From the NCBI GenBank assembly GCA_913055915.1, contig CAJXKL010000008.1, positions 25,501 to 89,500 on the forward strand: a stretch of DNA of 64,000 nt, given 5' to 3'. The DNA comes from an uncultured Candidatus Nemicrothrix sp. (GTDB lineage Bacteria; Actinomycetota; Acidimicrobiia; Acidimicrobiales; MedAcidi-G1). Positions 7,386 through 16,713 of this stretch are shown in pieces. The position numbers and the translations under genes were made by a program. Below the pieces are notes generated by a model. That model worked only from the letters and a program-made list of their open reading frames with translations. It was not told the origin of the DNA and did not search any database. Each line of letters opens with the position of its first letter. The first letter of the stretch is position 1.

Positions 7386-8666
7386 TCAGGAACTGCACTG
7401 GTCGACGGCCGCTTCGCCCTCGACTCTGGCCTCCAGCCAGGCGATCAGGTCATCGAAGTAGTCGAGGACCGCCGATGAGTGGGTCGCCCCGGGGTAGACG
7501 CGTCGTTCCAGCGGCGCATGGTCGGGCATGCCGCACAGCTGGCTGAGGAGGAACTCGCTGCTGATGATCGGGATCTGCTCGTCCTGGTCACCGTGGAGGA
7601 TGATCACCGGAGCCTGATTGGGCAGTTGGTTCGTGTCGTTCTCGGTGAGTCGGGTGTTCCACTCCGGGATGGCGAAGATGTCGGCGACCGCCAACAGTTC
7701 GGCAAACGGAATCGGGTTGACGAGGTCCATGATGTGTCCGGTGCAGCCGTTCTCCAGCTCGTCCAGCAGGTAGTGGTACTCGGGGTTGGTTACAGCCTTC
7801 AGGTCCAGTTCCGGGTAGGACACGGCCAGGCCTGCACTGACCATTACGAGGTAGCCCTGGAAGTCGGAACCCTGGAGGAACGTTGATAGGAGGTCCAGTT
7901 GCGACGGAGGCGCTCCGGCGGCCACCCCGACGAGATCCAGGTCGGGTGCGAGCTCCTGCCACCGCTGGGAGACGTGCATCGCTGCGTGCCCGCCCTGAGA
8001 GTGTCCCCACACGACAAGTGGTCCGTCGGCACCGACGCCCTCGATGTCGCGGGCGGCCCTGACGATGTCGAACACACCCCTCGCTTCGCTCTCACCGACG
8101 ATGTAGGCGTGCAGGCCCGGTCCGCCGAGGCCCTCGTAGTCGGTGGCAGTAACCACCCAGCCACGTTCCAGGAACGGCGTGAGGGCCGCAAGGCTGAACG
8201 CGTCGGGGAAAGAGGCCGATGGGGCGCACTGGTCGGCAAGGCCGGTCGTTCCATGTGCAATGGAGAGAACCGGCCGTGGGGCAGTGGCATCGGTATCAGG
8301 CGCGGCAATGACCCCGGTCACCTCAATGGGGTCGCCGGCAACTGAGGCCGAGGTGTAGGTGACACGCCATGCCACGCCCAGTGAGCCGATGTCGAGCACT
8401 TCGCTGGACAGGATCGCACCGGTCGGGATCGTGGTCGTGGTGGGTGCAACGGTCGTCATCGTGGTGGTCGTGGTGGTCGTGGTGGTCGTGGTGGGTGCAA
8501 CGGTCGTCGTCGTGGTCGTTGTGGTGGTTGTTGTGGTGGTAGCGGGCGCGACGGTTGTCGTTGTCGGCTCGGCCACCGTGGGCGCCGCTACCTCGGTCGA
8601 GGAGCAGGCGACTCCAAGCAGCGAGCAGGCGGCCAGGATTGAGGTAACTGCCGGCATTCGGTTCAC
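7386..8666 (-). CDS. Secreted lipase-like alpha/beta hydrolase lipoprotein with Thr-rich linker
   Basis: A 426-residue exported hydrolase. The N-terminal signal ends in a lipobox (LLGVAC, Cys about 21). A threonine-rich linker of about 60 residues follows, then a secretory-lipase-like catalytic domain. The Ser nucleophile sits in WGHSQGGHAA at about residue 222, an Asp in LHGDQDEQIP and a His in PGATHSSA near the end. A lipid-anchored esterase or lipase acting on the outer face of the membrane is the likely role. The gene converges on the aquaporin-like gene with one base between the stops and is divergent from the EamA transporter. Confidence 0.82.
   Translation of the reverse strand: MNRMPAVTSILAACSLLGVACSSTEVAAPTVAEPTTTTVAPATTTTTTTTTTTTTVAPTTTTTTTTTTTMTTVAPTTTTIPTGAILSSEVLDIGSLGVAWRVTYTSASVAGDPIEVTGVIAAPDTDATAPRPVLSIAHGTTGLADQCAPSASFPDAFSLAALTPFLERGWVVTATDYEGLGGPGLHAYIVGESEARGVFDIVRAARDIEGVGADGPLVVWGHSQGGHAAMHVSQRWQELAPDLDLVGVAAGAPPSQLDLLSTFLQGSDFQGYLVMVSAGLAVSYPELDLKAVTNPEYHYLLDELENGCTGHIMDLVNPIPFAELLAVADIFAIPEWNTRLTENDTNQLPNQAPVIILHGDQDEQIPIISSEFLLSQLCGMPDHAPLERRVYPGATHSSAVLDYFDDLIAWLEARVEGEAAVDQCSS
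8425..8575. repeat. Low-complexity GTG/GTC trinucleotide tract encoding Thr linker
   Basis: An imperfect run of GTC, GTG and GTT triplets (ACN threonine codons on the minus strand) inside the lipase gene, interrupted by Val-Ala-Pro modules. Such tracts can change length by slippage in steps of three, which would lengthen or shorten the linker without breaking the frame. Confidence 0.75.
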
Positions 8667-8751
8667 GAGCGTGCCTTCCGGGGTGGATTCAGGTGACAGT
8701 CTGGCCCGTCTGGTGGCCTGTCACCCACAGGGGGGCCGGTAGCGTGCTGCC

Positions 8752-9642
8752 GTGAATGACCAGACCGTCCTGTCCGCCGAGGGTCGCCCGTATACCCTCG
8801 CGGACTGGCTGTTGCTGGTGTCGGCCGCGGGTATCTGGGGCGCCTCGTTCCTCTTCATGGATGTCGCCCTCGAGGTGGAACACCCCGGCCTTGTGACGTT
8901 CCTGCGCCCCTCAATGGGATTGTTCGCCGTTCTCGCCTTTCCGTCCGCCCGCCGGCCGATCGACCCTTCCGACAGGGGCCAACTTCTGCTTCTCGGCATC
9001 ACCTGGATGGCATTTCCCCTGACAATGTTTCCTCTGGCCCAGCAGTGGATCGACTCGTCGCTCACAGGGATGCTCAACAGCGCCATGCCGGTTATGACAG
9101 TCGTCGCCGGTGCGGCGTTTTTCAGGGTCCGTACGGGAAGGACCCAGATCACAGGCGTTCTGGTGGGCCTTGTCGGGATCCTCCTTGTTGGCCTGCCCAC
9201 GGCGACGACTGGCGGAACCAATGCGGTGGGGGTGGCCCTGGTCGTCGCGGCGGTCACCTCCTACGGGGTTGCGGCTCACATTGCCGGCCCGTTGCAGAGG
9301 AGGTACGGGTCACCAGCGGTGCTGTCACGTGTTCTGGCGGTGGCAACTGTTGCAACAATACCGTTTGGCGTCGTTGGCCTCATGTCTTCCACATGGGCGT
9401 GGGGGGCTGTCGCCTCGAACATCGCGGTCGGGGTCGGTGGAACCGGCCTCGCCTTCCTTGCGGCTGCAACCCTCATTGGCAGGGTCGGGGCCGTGCGCAT
9501 GTCGATCGTCACCTACCTGGTGACGGTGGTCGCAGCCCTGCTCGGTGTGTTCGTGCTGGGTGAATCCCTGTCCTCATGGCAGGTTGCCGGCGGTGTCGTA
9601 CTCCTCGGAGGCGTCTGGCTGACCAGTCGCACCGACACTTGA
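8752..9642 (+). CDS. EamA/DMT-family drug or metabolite transporter
   Basis: A 296-residue protein of about ten hydrophobic segments in two repeated EamA halves. The first begins LLLVSAAGIWGASFLFMDVAL and the second about residue 160 (GVALVVAAVTSYGVAAHIAG). This fits the DMT superfamily of exporters for amino acids, nucleotides or similar metabolites. The substrate cannot be read from sequence. GTG 8752 is the first start before the membrane region. The gene is divergent from the lipase and converges on the OYE-type oxidoreductase. Confidence 0.85.
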   Translation: MNDQTVLSAEGRPYTLADWLLLVSAAGIWGASFLFMDVALEVEHPGLVTFLRPSMGLFAVLAFPSARRPIDPSDRGQLLLLGITWMAFPLTMFPLAQQWIDSSLTGMLNSAMPVMTVVAGAAFFRVRTGRTQITGVLVGLVGILLVGLPTATTGGTNAVGVALVVAAVTSYGVAAHIAGPLQRRYGSPAVLSRVLAVATVATIPFGVVGLMSSTWAWGAVASNIAVGVGGTGLAFLAAATLIGRVGAVRMSIVTYLVTVVAALLGVFVLGESLSSWQVAGGVVLLGGVWLTSRTDT

Positions 9643-9656
9643 CCACAGGAGTCGTC

Positions 9657-11699
9657 TCAGAGAATCTGGCAGAGGCGTCGGGCGTCGTAGATGGCGGCAT
9701 GGATGTCGCGGCCTGCCACGGCGTCGCCTATCCGGAACAGTCTGAAGCGACCATCGGGTCGGGGTTGGGGGCGACCCGTTATGAAGGCATCCACGTCCAG
9801 TTCCCCACCGTTGGCTGAACGGTCGCATAGTTCCAAGAACAGGTTGTCGATCGGCACGACCCCGTGCTCGACAACCACCTGGTCCACGATTGAGGTCAGT
9901 TCGCTTCCGGTGTAGACGTTGGCCAGCACGGCTTCGAGGCGGCCGTCTGACCTGGACACGCCGACCAGCCGGTGGTCGGGCACCATCTCGACCCCGTCGT
10001 TGTGGAAGCGCTCCAGGTAGGCAGGATGGAGTGTGCCATCCAGTTCGTGCCCGACAGCGCGGTCCGGTGTTACGAGTTGGACCTTGGCGTCACGATCTAA
10101 CAGGTATTCGACACACGACAGGGCCTGGAGGTTTCCGTGGTCGTCAAACACCAGGGTCCTCGGTCCGACCGTTACGTGCCCGCTGACCACCTCGGCGACG
10201 CTGACCAGCAGGTCGGCTCCGGTTGCACCGGGCAACAGCACGCCGGTGTCCGGCCAGCCACCGGTGGCCACGATCACCACGTCGGGAGCGCAGTCAAGGA
10301 CATCCTCAGCGGCAACCGGACTGTTCAGCCTGACGTCCACGCCGGCTTCGGCAACCTCCCGATCAAGCCAGTCCACGATTCCGGCCATGTCCCGGGTGCG
10401 GTCCGATGCGCGGGCAGCCAGCCGAACCTGCCCACCTGTCTCAGACTGTGCCTCGAAGAGGGTCACAGCGTGGCCGCGCTCGGCACAGACCCTCGCGGCC
10501 TCGAGGCCGGCTGGTCCGGCTCCAACGACCACGACCGACTCAGGGGACGCCCTCGAGGGCACCGTCAGGTGGGGGATCGTGGCCTCCCTGCCCGTTGCCG
10601 GGTTCTGGACACACAGGGCCTCCTGGGCTAGGTAGAGGCGGTTGATGCAGTACGAGGCGCCAACGCAGGTCCTGATCCGGTTTTCCTCACCACGTTCCAC
10701 CTTGGCGACTATGTGTGGGTCGGCGATATGGGCACGGGTCATGCCGACCATGTCGACGATGCCCTCGGCAATGACATGCCTGGCCGTGGCCACATCGGGT
10801 ATGCGGCCGGCGTGGAATACCGGGAGGTCAACGGCCTCCTTGATGGCGGCGGCCACCGGCAACTGTTCTGCCAGTGGGGTCCCGATCGGTGGAATGGCTC
10901 CGGCCAGGCCCGGGTGCGTAATCAGGTTGCCTCTGATCACGTTCACGAAGTCCAACAGGCCCGTCAGGGCCAGGCGTTGTGCGATATCCGCACAGTCAGG
11001 CGCCGTCAGGCCGCCCTCAAGGTCCTCGTCGCCGGTCATTCGAACTCCCACAGCGAACCCGTCTCCGACAGCCGACCTCACGGCTTCGAGCACCTCCAGG
11101 CTGAAGCGCATCCTGTTTTCCAGCGACCCGCCGTAGCGATCGGTCCGCTGGTTCACGGCAGGACTCCAGAACTGGTCGACCAGGTGGCCTGTCGCAATCA
11201 CCTCCACCCCATCGAGTCCCGCCGTTTTGACCCTGCCGGCCGCATCACCAAAGGATCTGACGACACGGCGGATGTCGGAATCCTCCATGACCTTCGGAAA
11301 GCTCCGGTGCATAGGCTCGCGCACTCTCGAAGGAGAGATTGTCGGGAGCCAGTCGCCGTCATCCCAGATGGTCCTCCGCCCCATGTGGGTGATCTGGCAC
11401 ATCACGGCAGCGCCGTGTGAGTGCACACCGTCAGCCAGTTCGGCGAGGCCCGGGACAACCCGATCGTCTCCCGCGTACAACTGCCCCCAGACCGAGGGTG
11501 AGTCGGGCGCCACGTTGGTGGACCCTCCGATCATCGTGAGGCCGATTCCACCCCGGGCCTTTTCCTCGTGGTAGAGGCGGTAGCGGTCAGAGGCCAGGCC
11601 ATCAACCGTGTACCCCGGTGCGTGGCTGCTTGAGAACACCCGGTTGCGCAGCGTGACCCCACCGACCCTGAGTGGCTGCAGCAGCGGATCGTTCAGCAC
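9657..11699 (-). CDS. OYE-type NADH:flavin oxidoreductase fused to FAD domain (FadH/TMADH-like)
   Basis: About 680 residues. The first half is an old-yellow-enzyme TIM barrel with FMN (PLRVGGVTLRNRVFSSSH, then the HGAAVMCQITHMGRR region and ADPHIVAKVERG). A Cys motif follows (TCVGASYC, then ALCVQN) and a C-terminal Rossmann FAD/NAD domain (VVVVGAGPAGLEAARV). This is the layout of 2,4-dienoyl-CoA reductase, trimethylamine dehydrogenase and N-methylproline demethylase. The usual CxxC of the iron-sulfur site reads CVGA, as I recall from the demethylase branch, so FadH itself is less likely. I start at GTG 11699, where homology begins; a longer frame to 11852 adds 51 residues without family character. 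Confidence 0.8.
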   Translation of the reverse strand: MLNDPLLQPLRVGGVTLRNRVFSSSHAPGYTVDGLASDRYRLYHEEKARGGIGLTMIGGSTNVAPDSPSVWGQLYAGDDRVVPGLAELADGVHSHGAAVMCQITHMGRRTIWDDGDWLPTISPSRVREPMHRSFPKVMEDSDIRRVVRSFGDAAGRVKTAGLDGVEVIATGHLVDQFWSPAVNQRTDRYGGSLENRMRFSLEVLEAVRSAVGDGFAVGVRMTGDEDLEGGLTAPDCADIAQRLALTGLLDFVNVIRGNLITHPGLAGAIPPIGTPLAEQLPVAAAIKEAVDLPVFHAGRIPDVATARHVIAEGIVDMVGMTRAHIADPHIVAKVERGEENRIRTCVGASYCINRLYLAQEALCVQNPATGREATIPHLTVPSRASPESVVVVGAGPAGLEAARVCAERGHAVTLFEAQSETGGQVRLAARASDRTRDMAGIVDWLDREVAEAGVDVRLNSPVAAEDVLDCAPDVVIVATGGWPDTGVLLPGATGADLLVSVAEVVSGHVTVGPRTLVFDDHGNLQALSCVEYLLDRDAKVQLVTPDRAVGHELDGTLHPAYLERFHNDGVEMVPDHRLVGVSRSDGRLEAVLANVYTGSELTSIVDQVVVEHGVVPIDNLFLELCDRSANGGELDVDAFITGRPQPRPDGRFRLFRIGDAVAGRDIHAAIYDARRLCQIL

Positions 11700-11844
11700 C
11701 GGGCCGTCTTCTCCATCCAGTTCGCCATGGCCGCATTTCCTAGCACCTCGTCTGTTGTCAGGCGAGCGTCGGGTGCCCGTGTCGACACCGTGGGGTGTGT
11801 CAGAACCACGCCGTGTGGATGTGGCTCCCGCTAGGTTCGAGCCG

Positions 11845-12549
11845 ATGGACAAACCTGAGGTTCACCGGCACCGCGACGTCCAGGGTGGCACGGCTCGTGC
11901 AGCCGTGTTCGGGGTCAGTGACGGCCTCGTCTCGAACGTGGCGCTGATCCTCGGTATCGCAGGTGCCAGTACCGATCCTGCGTTCGTCCGCGTTGCCGGC
12001 GTGTCCGGTCTCCTGGCCGGGGCCGTGTCGATGGCTGCAGGCGAGTACATCTCCCTCAAGGCCCAGGCCGAACTGCTCGAGCGGGAGCTGGCGATCGAGC
12101 GGGACTCCATCGCCGAGGACCCGGAACTGGAGACCGCTGAACTGACCGCCCTCTTCGTTGAGCGTGGCCTTGATGTCGAGTACGCCGAACGTGTTGCCCG
12201 GGACCTGATGTCTGACCCGGAGGTGGCGCTTGAGATCCACGCACGAGAGGAACTCGGCGTGGATCCTCACAACCTTGGCAGCCCCATGCAGGCGGCGGTC
12301 TCGAGTTTTCTGGCATTCGTCCTCGGGGCTTTCGTGCCGTTGGTGCCCTGGCTCGGGGGTGGAGGCACGGGGGCCGTCTGGGCGTCGGCCATTCTGGGGG
12401 TGGCGGCAGCGGCCGTTGTGGGGGCACTGCTGGCCCGTCTGACTGAACGTTCGATGCTGCGAACCGTGGTCCGTCAGGTGCTCGTTGCCGCCGGCGCCTG
12501 CTCTGCCACCTACCTGATCGGTGGCCTGCTCGGAGCCTCTGTTACCTGA
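11845..12549 (+). CDS. VIT1/CCC1-family metal transporter
   Basis: A 234-residue membrane protein beginning with a soluble stretch and then ARAAVFGVSDGLVSNVALILGIAGA, the conserved first helix of the VIT/CCC1 family. The segment GLLAGAVSMAAGEYISLKAQAELLERELAIE is the second helix and the start of the acidic cytoplasmic metal-binding region. Three hydrophobic segments follow at the C-terminus. Family members export Fe or Mn from the cytosol. Start is ATG 11845; the open frame continues upstream but lacks family sequence. It is divergent from the oxidoreductase and convergent with the CDF transporter, two metal transporters side by side. Confidence 0.88.
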   Translation: MDKPEVHRHRDVQGGTARAAVFGVSDGLVSNVALILGIAGASTDPAFVRVAGVSGLLAGAVSMAAGEYISLKAQAELLERELAIERDSIAEDPELETAELTALFVERGLDVEYAERVARDLMSDPEVALEIHAREELGVDPHNLGSPMQAAVSSFLAFVLGAFVPLVPWLGGGGTGAVWASAILGVAAAAVVGALLARLTERSMLRTVVRQVLVAAGACSATYLIGGLLGASVT

Positions 12550-12550
12550 G

Positions 12551-13477
12551 TCACGAGTCAGGAGAGCCAGAGCCCCGATCCAGGTCCGGCTCCACGTAGA
12601 TCGGGTTGGCATCGGGCACCACCCGCCTGATTTCCTCCTCGACGGAGTCGATGGCTGCTGCGATGGCCGCAGTATTGAGGCTCTGGTCGAAGGACACCTT
12701 GGCGCCGACGAGGATCTGGTCGGGGCCCAGGTGTTGGGTGCGGAGGTGGATGAGGTGGTCGACGGCCGTAACCGACCCGATGGCCGTCTCGATTGCCGAC
12801 AGGTTGTCGGGGTCGGCCGCCTCACCTATCAGGAGGCTCTGCATCTCGCGTGCCAGGACCATCGCAATGACGGCAAGGAGAATCCCGATTGCGAGGGTTC
12901 CCACACCATCCCAACGGGGATCACCGGTTACCTCCGCCATGCCTATAGCAGCCAGCGCAATCACGAGGCCCGCAAGGGCACCGGCATCCTCGAGCAGCAC
13001 GACCGGCAACTCAGGCTGCTTGGAGGTCACGATGAAGCGACCCCATGAGGTGGTACCGCGAAATGGTCGGGCTTCGATGACGGCCGTGCGAAGAGACCAA
13101 GCTTCGAGGGCGATGCCCGCCACGAGGATCCCGATGGCCCAGCCGATGTTGTCGAGGTCATGGGGGTTGCGAACCTTGGTGATGCCCTGGAAGACGGCGA
13201 AGGCGGCTCCGGCCGAGAACAACACGAGAGCCACGACGAATGACCAGAAGTAGCGTTCGCGTCCGTACCCGAAGGGGTGCATCGGGCTGGGGGGGCGTCG
13301 GGCACGCCGGGCTCCGAGCAGGAGAAGCAACTGGTTTGTTGAATCGGTTGCCGAGTGGATGCTCTCTGCCAGCATCGACGTGGAACGGGTTGTCAGGAAC
13401 CCGGCGAACTTGGCGACCGAGATACCGACGTTGGCCAAGAGGGCGGTAAGTACCGCTTTCGAGCCAGCGGTGGCCAT
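12551..13477 (-). CDS. Cation diffusion facilitator (CDF) family efflux transporter
   Basis: A 308-residue CDF protein with six predicted membrane segments and a cytoplasmic C-terminal dimerisation domain. Metal-site residues are visible as HSATD in helix 2 and LEDAGAL in helix 5, the expected Hxxx-D plus Asp pattern. Zn, Fe or Mn are possible. I choose ATG 13477, which has AGGAG six bases upstream, over the ATG at 13501. The gene converges with the VIT-like gene with a one-base gap between the stops. Confidence 0.87.
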   Translation of the reverse strand: MATAGSKAVLTALLANVGISVAKFAGFLTTRSTSMLAESIHSATDSTNQLLLLLGARRARRPPSPMHPFGYGRERYFWSFVVALVLFSAGAAFAVFQGITKVRNPHDLDNIGWAIGILVAGIALEAWSLRTAVIEARPFRGTTSWGRFIVTSKQPELPVVLLEDAGALAGLVIALAAIGMAEVTGDPRWDGVGTLAIGILLAVIAMVLAREMQSLLIGEAADPDNLSAIETAIGSVTAVDHLIHLRTQHLGPDQILVGAKVSFDQSLNTAAIAAAIDSVEEEIRRVVPDANPIYVEPDLDRGSGSPDS

Positions 13478-13599
13478 CCTGGACTCCTGTCGGGTAGGCA
13501 TCGTGAAGGGGTCGGCCCGACCCGCCGGTGGGACCGCACGCAGCGTAGTGTCGCCGTGACCTGCCGGTGATCCCGGCTCCGATGATCAGGAGTGTTCCC

Positions 13600-14055
13600 G
13601 TGACGACAGTATTTGAGAGCCCCGACGAACTGCCGGGTGCAGTCGGTACCCACCTCGGCTACAGCGACTGGGTGACAATCGACCAGGAACGGGTCAACTT
13701 GTTCGCAGATGCCACCGGAGACCACCAGTGGATCCATCTGGATGCCGAGCGTGCGGCGGCCGGACCGTTTGGCACCACCATTGCCCATGGCTACTTGACG
13801 CTATCTCTGACCGTCATGTTCATGCCTGAGTTGCTCCAGGTGAAGGGAATTTCCATGGGGATCAACTACGGCACCAACAAGGTCCGCTTTCCGGCTCCTC
13901 TCCTCGTGGGTTCAAGGGTGAGGGCCGGCGCCGAGATCCTCGAGGTCACCGAGGTAACAGGCGGATATCAGACCGTGATGAAGATCGCCATCGAGGTCGA
14001 GGGCAGTGACCGACCGGTTTGTGTCGTGGAGAGCGTCAGCAGGTTCATGCGTTGA
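13600..14055 (+). CDS. MaoC-like (R)-specific enoyl-CoA hydratase
   Basis: A 151-residue hotdog protein. The hydratase motif NLFADATGDHQWIHLDAERA supplies the catalytic Asp and His, followed by GPFGTTIAHGYLTLSL, the usual second motif. It probably hydrates trans-2-enoyl-CoA to (R)-3-hydroxyacyl-CoA. GTG 13600 is chosen because AGGAG at 13588-13592 precedes it by seven bases. Size fits single-domain NodN/MaoC proteins. It stands alone between the CDF gene and map; several crotonases elsewhere in the window also act on acyl-CoA. Confidence 0.88.
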   Translation: MTTVFESPDELPGAVGTHLGYSDWVTIDQERVNLFADATGDHQWIHLDAERAAAGPFGTTIAHGYLTLSLTVMFMPELLQVKGISMGINYGTNKVRFPAPLLVGSRVRAGAEILEVTEVTGGYQTVMKIAIEVEGSDRPVCVVESVSRFMR

Positions 14056-14121
14056 CCAGCACCGAGGATGCGGCCAGTCGCACCTGAGTCCGCCCTACCG
14101 GGGCGCCGGTAGCCTCTCGGG

Positions 14122-15063
14122 GTGGCGAAGCGAAAGCCCCGATCCCCGGAGCCTCCTCAGCGCTCTGAGCCCCCGGTCCGGCCGGGCCTTCAGAGCCCTA
14201 CCCGGACAGTGCCCCCGGGAACAGCGCTGCCGCCCTACGCAGCTACAGGAGCCCCGGGAACTGTCTCGTCATCCGATGTCCGAACCGACGACGAGATCGG
14301 ACGCATGCGTCGTGCCGGTAGGGCAGCAGCCGAGATCCTCTTCGAGGTGGCACCTCATGTGGTACCCGGCATCACCACCGATCGTCTTGACGAGGTGGTG
14401 CACGAGGCCACCATCGCGCGGGGCGGCTACCCGAGCCCGCTCAACTATCGCGGCTACCCGAAGTCGGTGTGCACGTCGGTGAACGAGGTCATCTGTCACG
14501 GAATCCCCGACAGCCGACCACTGGTCGAGGGTGACATCGTCAATGTCGACGTAACCATCTATCTCGACGGTGTGCACGGTGACACCTCGGTCACGTTCCC
14601 GGTGGGTGAGATCGACCCAGACGATCGACGTCTCATTGAGCAGACCTTCGTAGCCATGAACGAGGGGATTGCGGCCATTGAGCCGGACCGGCCCGTCAAC
14701 TCGATCGGGCGGGCGATTGAGCGATACGCCCGCAGACACGGCCTCGGGGTGGTGCGCGAGTTCATTGGACACGGAATCGGAACCGAGTTCCACAGTGGAC
14801 TCCAGATTCCCCATTACCACGACCCGAGAGCCCGAACCGTCATGGAGACCGGAATGACATTCACGGTCGAACCGATGCTCACTCTGGGCGATCCGACATG
14901 CGCCCTCTGGGACGACGACTGGACCGCTGTGACCCTTGATGGCTGCAGGACCGCCCAGTTCGAGCACACGATCCTGGTCATCGATGACGGCGTCGAGTTG
15001 CTCACGGTTCTCGACGATGGAACCGTTCCCGCCGAGGCGCTGGTGATCCAGGCGTTCGCCTGA
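14122..15063 (+). CDS. map: Methionine aminopeptidase, type I, with Pro-rich N-terminal extension
   Basis: A 313-residue protein. The catalytic domain starts about residue 52 and has all five metal ligands: Asp and Asp in VDVTIYLDGVHGDTSV, His in GHGIGTEFHSG, Glu in FTVEPMLT and Glu in QFEHTIL. It removes initiator Met from nascent proteins. The first 50 residues are basic and Pro-rich (RSPEPPQRSEPPVRPG), like the MapB extension of mycobacteria that carries a PxxP motif for ribosome contact. GTG 14122 starts the reading frame shown; a later start would delete the extension. Confidence 0.92.
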   Translation: MAKRKPRSPEPPQRSEPPVRPGLQSPTRTVPPGTALPPYAATGAPGTVSSSDVRTDDEIGRMRRAGRAAAEILFEVAPHVVPGITTDRLDEVVHEATIARGGYPSPLNYRGYPKSVCTSVNEVICHGIPDSRPLVEGDIVNVDVTIYLDGVHGDTSVTFPVGEIDPDDRRLIEQTFVAMNEGIAAIEPDRPVNSIGRAIERYARRHGLGVVREFIGHGIGTEFHSGLQIPHYHDPRARTVMETGMTFTVEPMLTLGDPTCALWDDDWTAVTLDGCRTAQFEHTILVIDDGVELLTVLDDGTVPAEALVIQAFA

Positions 15064-15069
15064 GGAGGG

Positions 15070-16644
15070 TCAGCGCCAGGTTGCCGAGCCGGGTGGAGCC
15101 AGGGCAACCCATGTCCGGCCCGGTGTGAGGTGGATCGGCTTGCCTTCGATGGTCAACCGGGCCGGCAGGTCGGAATCTGTCCGCCTCCATTCGCCACGGA
15201 TGATGTGACCGTCGGTGAACACCCAGGCCTGCCCGGACCCGCTGGTGATCGCCTCTGGTGACCTGGAGTCGGCGGCACTGGTCCCGTACTCGGTGAACAT
15301 GACAACCATGTTCGGCGGAGCAACCCGAAGACCCTGATCGTCAACGTGGGGTTCACCGTTATGGGTTCGCTGCCACCCGGAGCCGTTCCATTCGTAGTCG
15401 GCCTCGGTGCGGCCGAAGTCTATGAACACCCCGGTAGCGGACTCGGCGGCCCCGTGGAGGGCCTCCCCGGCGAACCTGAACGAGAACGGCTCAGGGGGGA
15501 CCGAGGTGCGCTCGGGGTGCAGCCCCCAGAGCCCGGCGGTGGAGGTGAACAGGTTGTGCGGGGCCCGGCGGTCCGTTGACCTCCAGAAGTGGGACGGTGC
15601 GGCATCGTGGCCGACGTCGACCAGCGCCGAAGCGTCGACCGCCTCCTGGGTACCGCGGTTGGCACCCGAGTAGGCGAACAGGGGCCGGTCATACCCTGTC
15701 AAGAGCGGCGGGTCAGAGGTTCGGGCCGATCGCACCGGCCCTACGACGGGAGCATCGGTCGACTGGAACACGGCGATCAGTCGGCTGATGCCAGCTTCGA
15801 CCAGTTCCTCGTAGACGACGTCGGCCTGGTTGATGCCTGCCTGCGGGTGGGCCCTGGTCACGTTGTCGATCTTCACAGCCAGAACCGGCCGACCAACGTC
15901 GGTTCCCTGTAGCCCGGTCCACTTCGTGGTGATGGACATCTTCTCGAGGCGGACAATCTCTTCCCTGATGTCCTTGATCTCCGCCTCGAAGCCCGTGATC
16001 TGGTCGCGGACCTCGACAATGCGGGCCTCAACGAGTGGGATCTCGGCCCGCTCGGTCTCGAGCCTGTCGACCGACTCCCTCTGGCGGTCCTCGGCCTCGG
16101 CGATCGTTCCAAACATGCCGTCGACCTTGTCAGCGGCCAGACGGAGCTTGGCATCGACGACCTCGAGCCGGCTGAGCGCCAGTTCGATCACAGAGTCGTA
16201 GAGCAGGCGGTTGCGGGCGTCCTCCAGGGCCTGCTGGGTCATCTGGGATGACTGGTTGAGCACAGCGTTCAGGCGGTCGTTGTTTCGGACGTACGAATCG
16301 ATCGCCATCTTGTGGCGCAGGGTGGCTGGTTCATCGCGGGAAAAGACGATGTTCACGAACTCGTCGGCCAGCAGTTCCATCTGCACGGGAAGCAGCAGCA
16401 GTTCGTCGTCGCCGGCGGCCAGAACGGCCTCGGCAGCGGCGATGCGGTCATCGATGACCACCAACTCCTCCTGGAGGGCGGCGATCTGGTCATGGCTGGC
16501 GGCGATCTCGTCGTGGTGGGTGTCGATCTGCTCGAGGCTTGCGGCGATCTCCTCGTCATACGGGCCTGCAGCGACGATTCCGGCTGTGATTGCGGTGACG
16601 GCAAGGGCAGCCGGCAACAGGGTCAGGAAGCGGGAACGACGCAC
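15070..16644 (-). CDS. Secreted coiled-coil protein with C-terminal DUF3048 domain
   Basis: A 524-residue exported protein. A signal-like segment occupies residues 1-27 (LLPAALAVTAITAGIVAAG). A long heptad-rich coiled coil runs from about 30 to 245 (EEIAASLEQIDTHHDEIAAS). The C-terminal DUF3048 domain opens RPVLAVKIDNVTRAHPQAGI and includes VYEELVEAGISRLIAVFQS. DUF3048 proteins such as YerB are extracellular and of unknown biochemical role, probably at the envelope. Combining a 200-residue coiled coil with DUF3048 is unusual to me. The gene converges on map and lies upstream of mutM on the same strand. Confidence 0.8.
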   Translation of the reverse strand: MRRSRFLTLLPAALAVTAITAGIVAAGPYDEEIAASLEQIDTHHDEIAASHDQIAALQEELVVIDDRIAAAEAVLAAGDDELLLLPVQMELLADEFVNIVFSRDEPATLRHKMAIDSYVRNNDRLNAVLNQSSQMTQQALEDARNRLLYDSVIELALSRLEVVDAKLRLAADKVDGMFGTIAEAEDRQRESVDRLETERAEIPLVEARIVEVRDQITGFEAEIKDIREEIVRLEKMSITTKWTGLQGTDVGRPVLAVKIDNVTRAHPQAGINQADVVYEELVEAGISRLIAVFQSTDAPVVGPVRSARTSDPPLLTGYDRPLFAYSGANRGTQEAVDASALVDVGHDAAPSHFWRSTDRRAPHNLFTSTAGLWGLHPERTSVPPEPFSFRFAGEALHGAAESATGVFIDFGRTEADYEWNGSGWQRTHNGEPHVDDQGLRVAPPNMVVMFTEYGTSAADSRSPEAITSGSGQAWVFTDGHIIRGEWRRTDSDLPARLTIEGKPIHLTPGRTWVALAPPGSATWR

Positions 16645-16713
16645 GGGCTGGAGCGTAGGTTGTGCCCGGTGGTCGGTAGGTGCACCCGGGAGGGCCCGCC
16701 TACTCGGCCTGTC

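Noticed and set aside
8425..8575. CRISPR-like repeats
   Set aside because: The tract is a coding trinucleotide repeat without spacers. No CRISPR array or cas gene was seen anywhere; the RecB-like nuclease stands alone.
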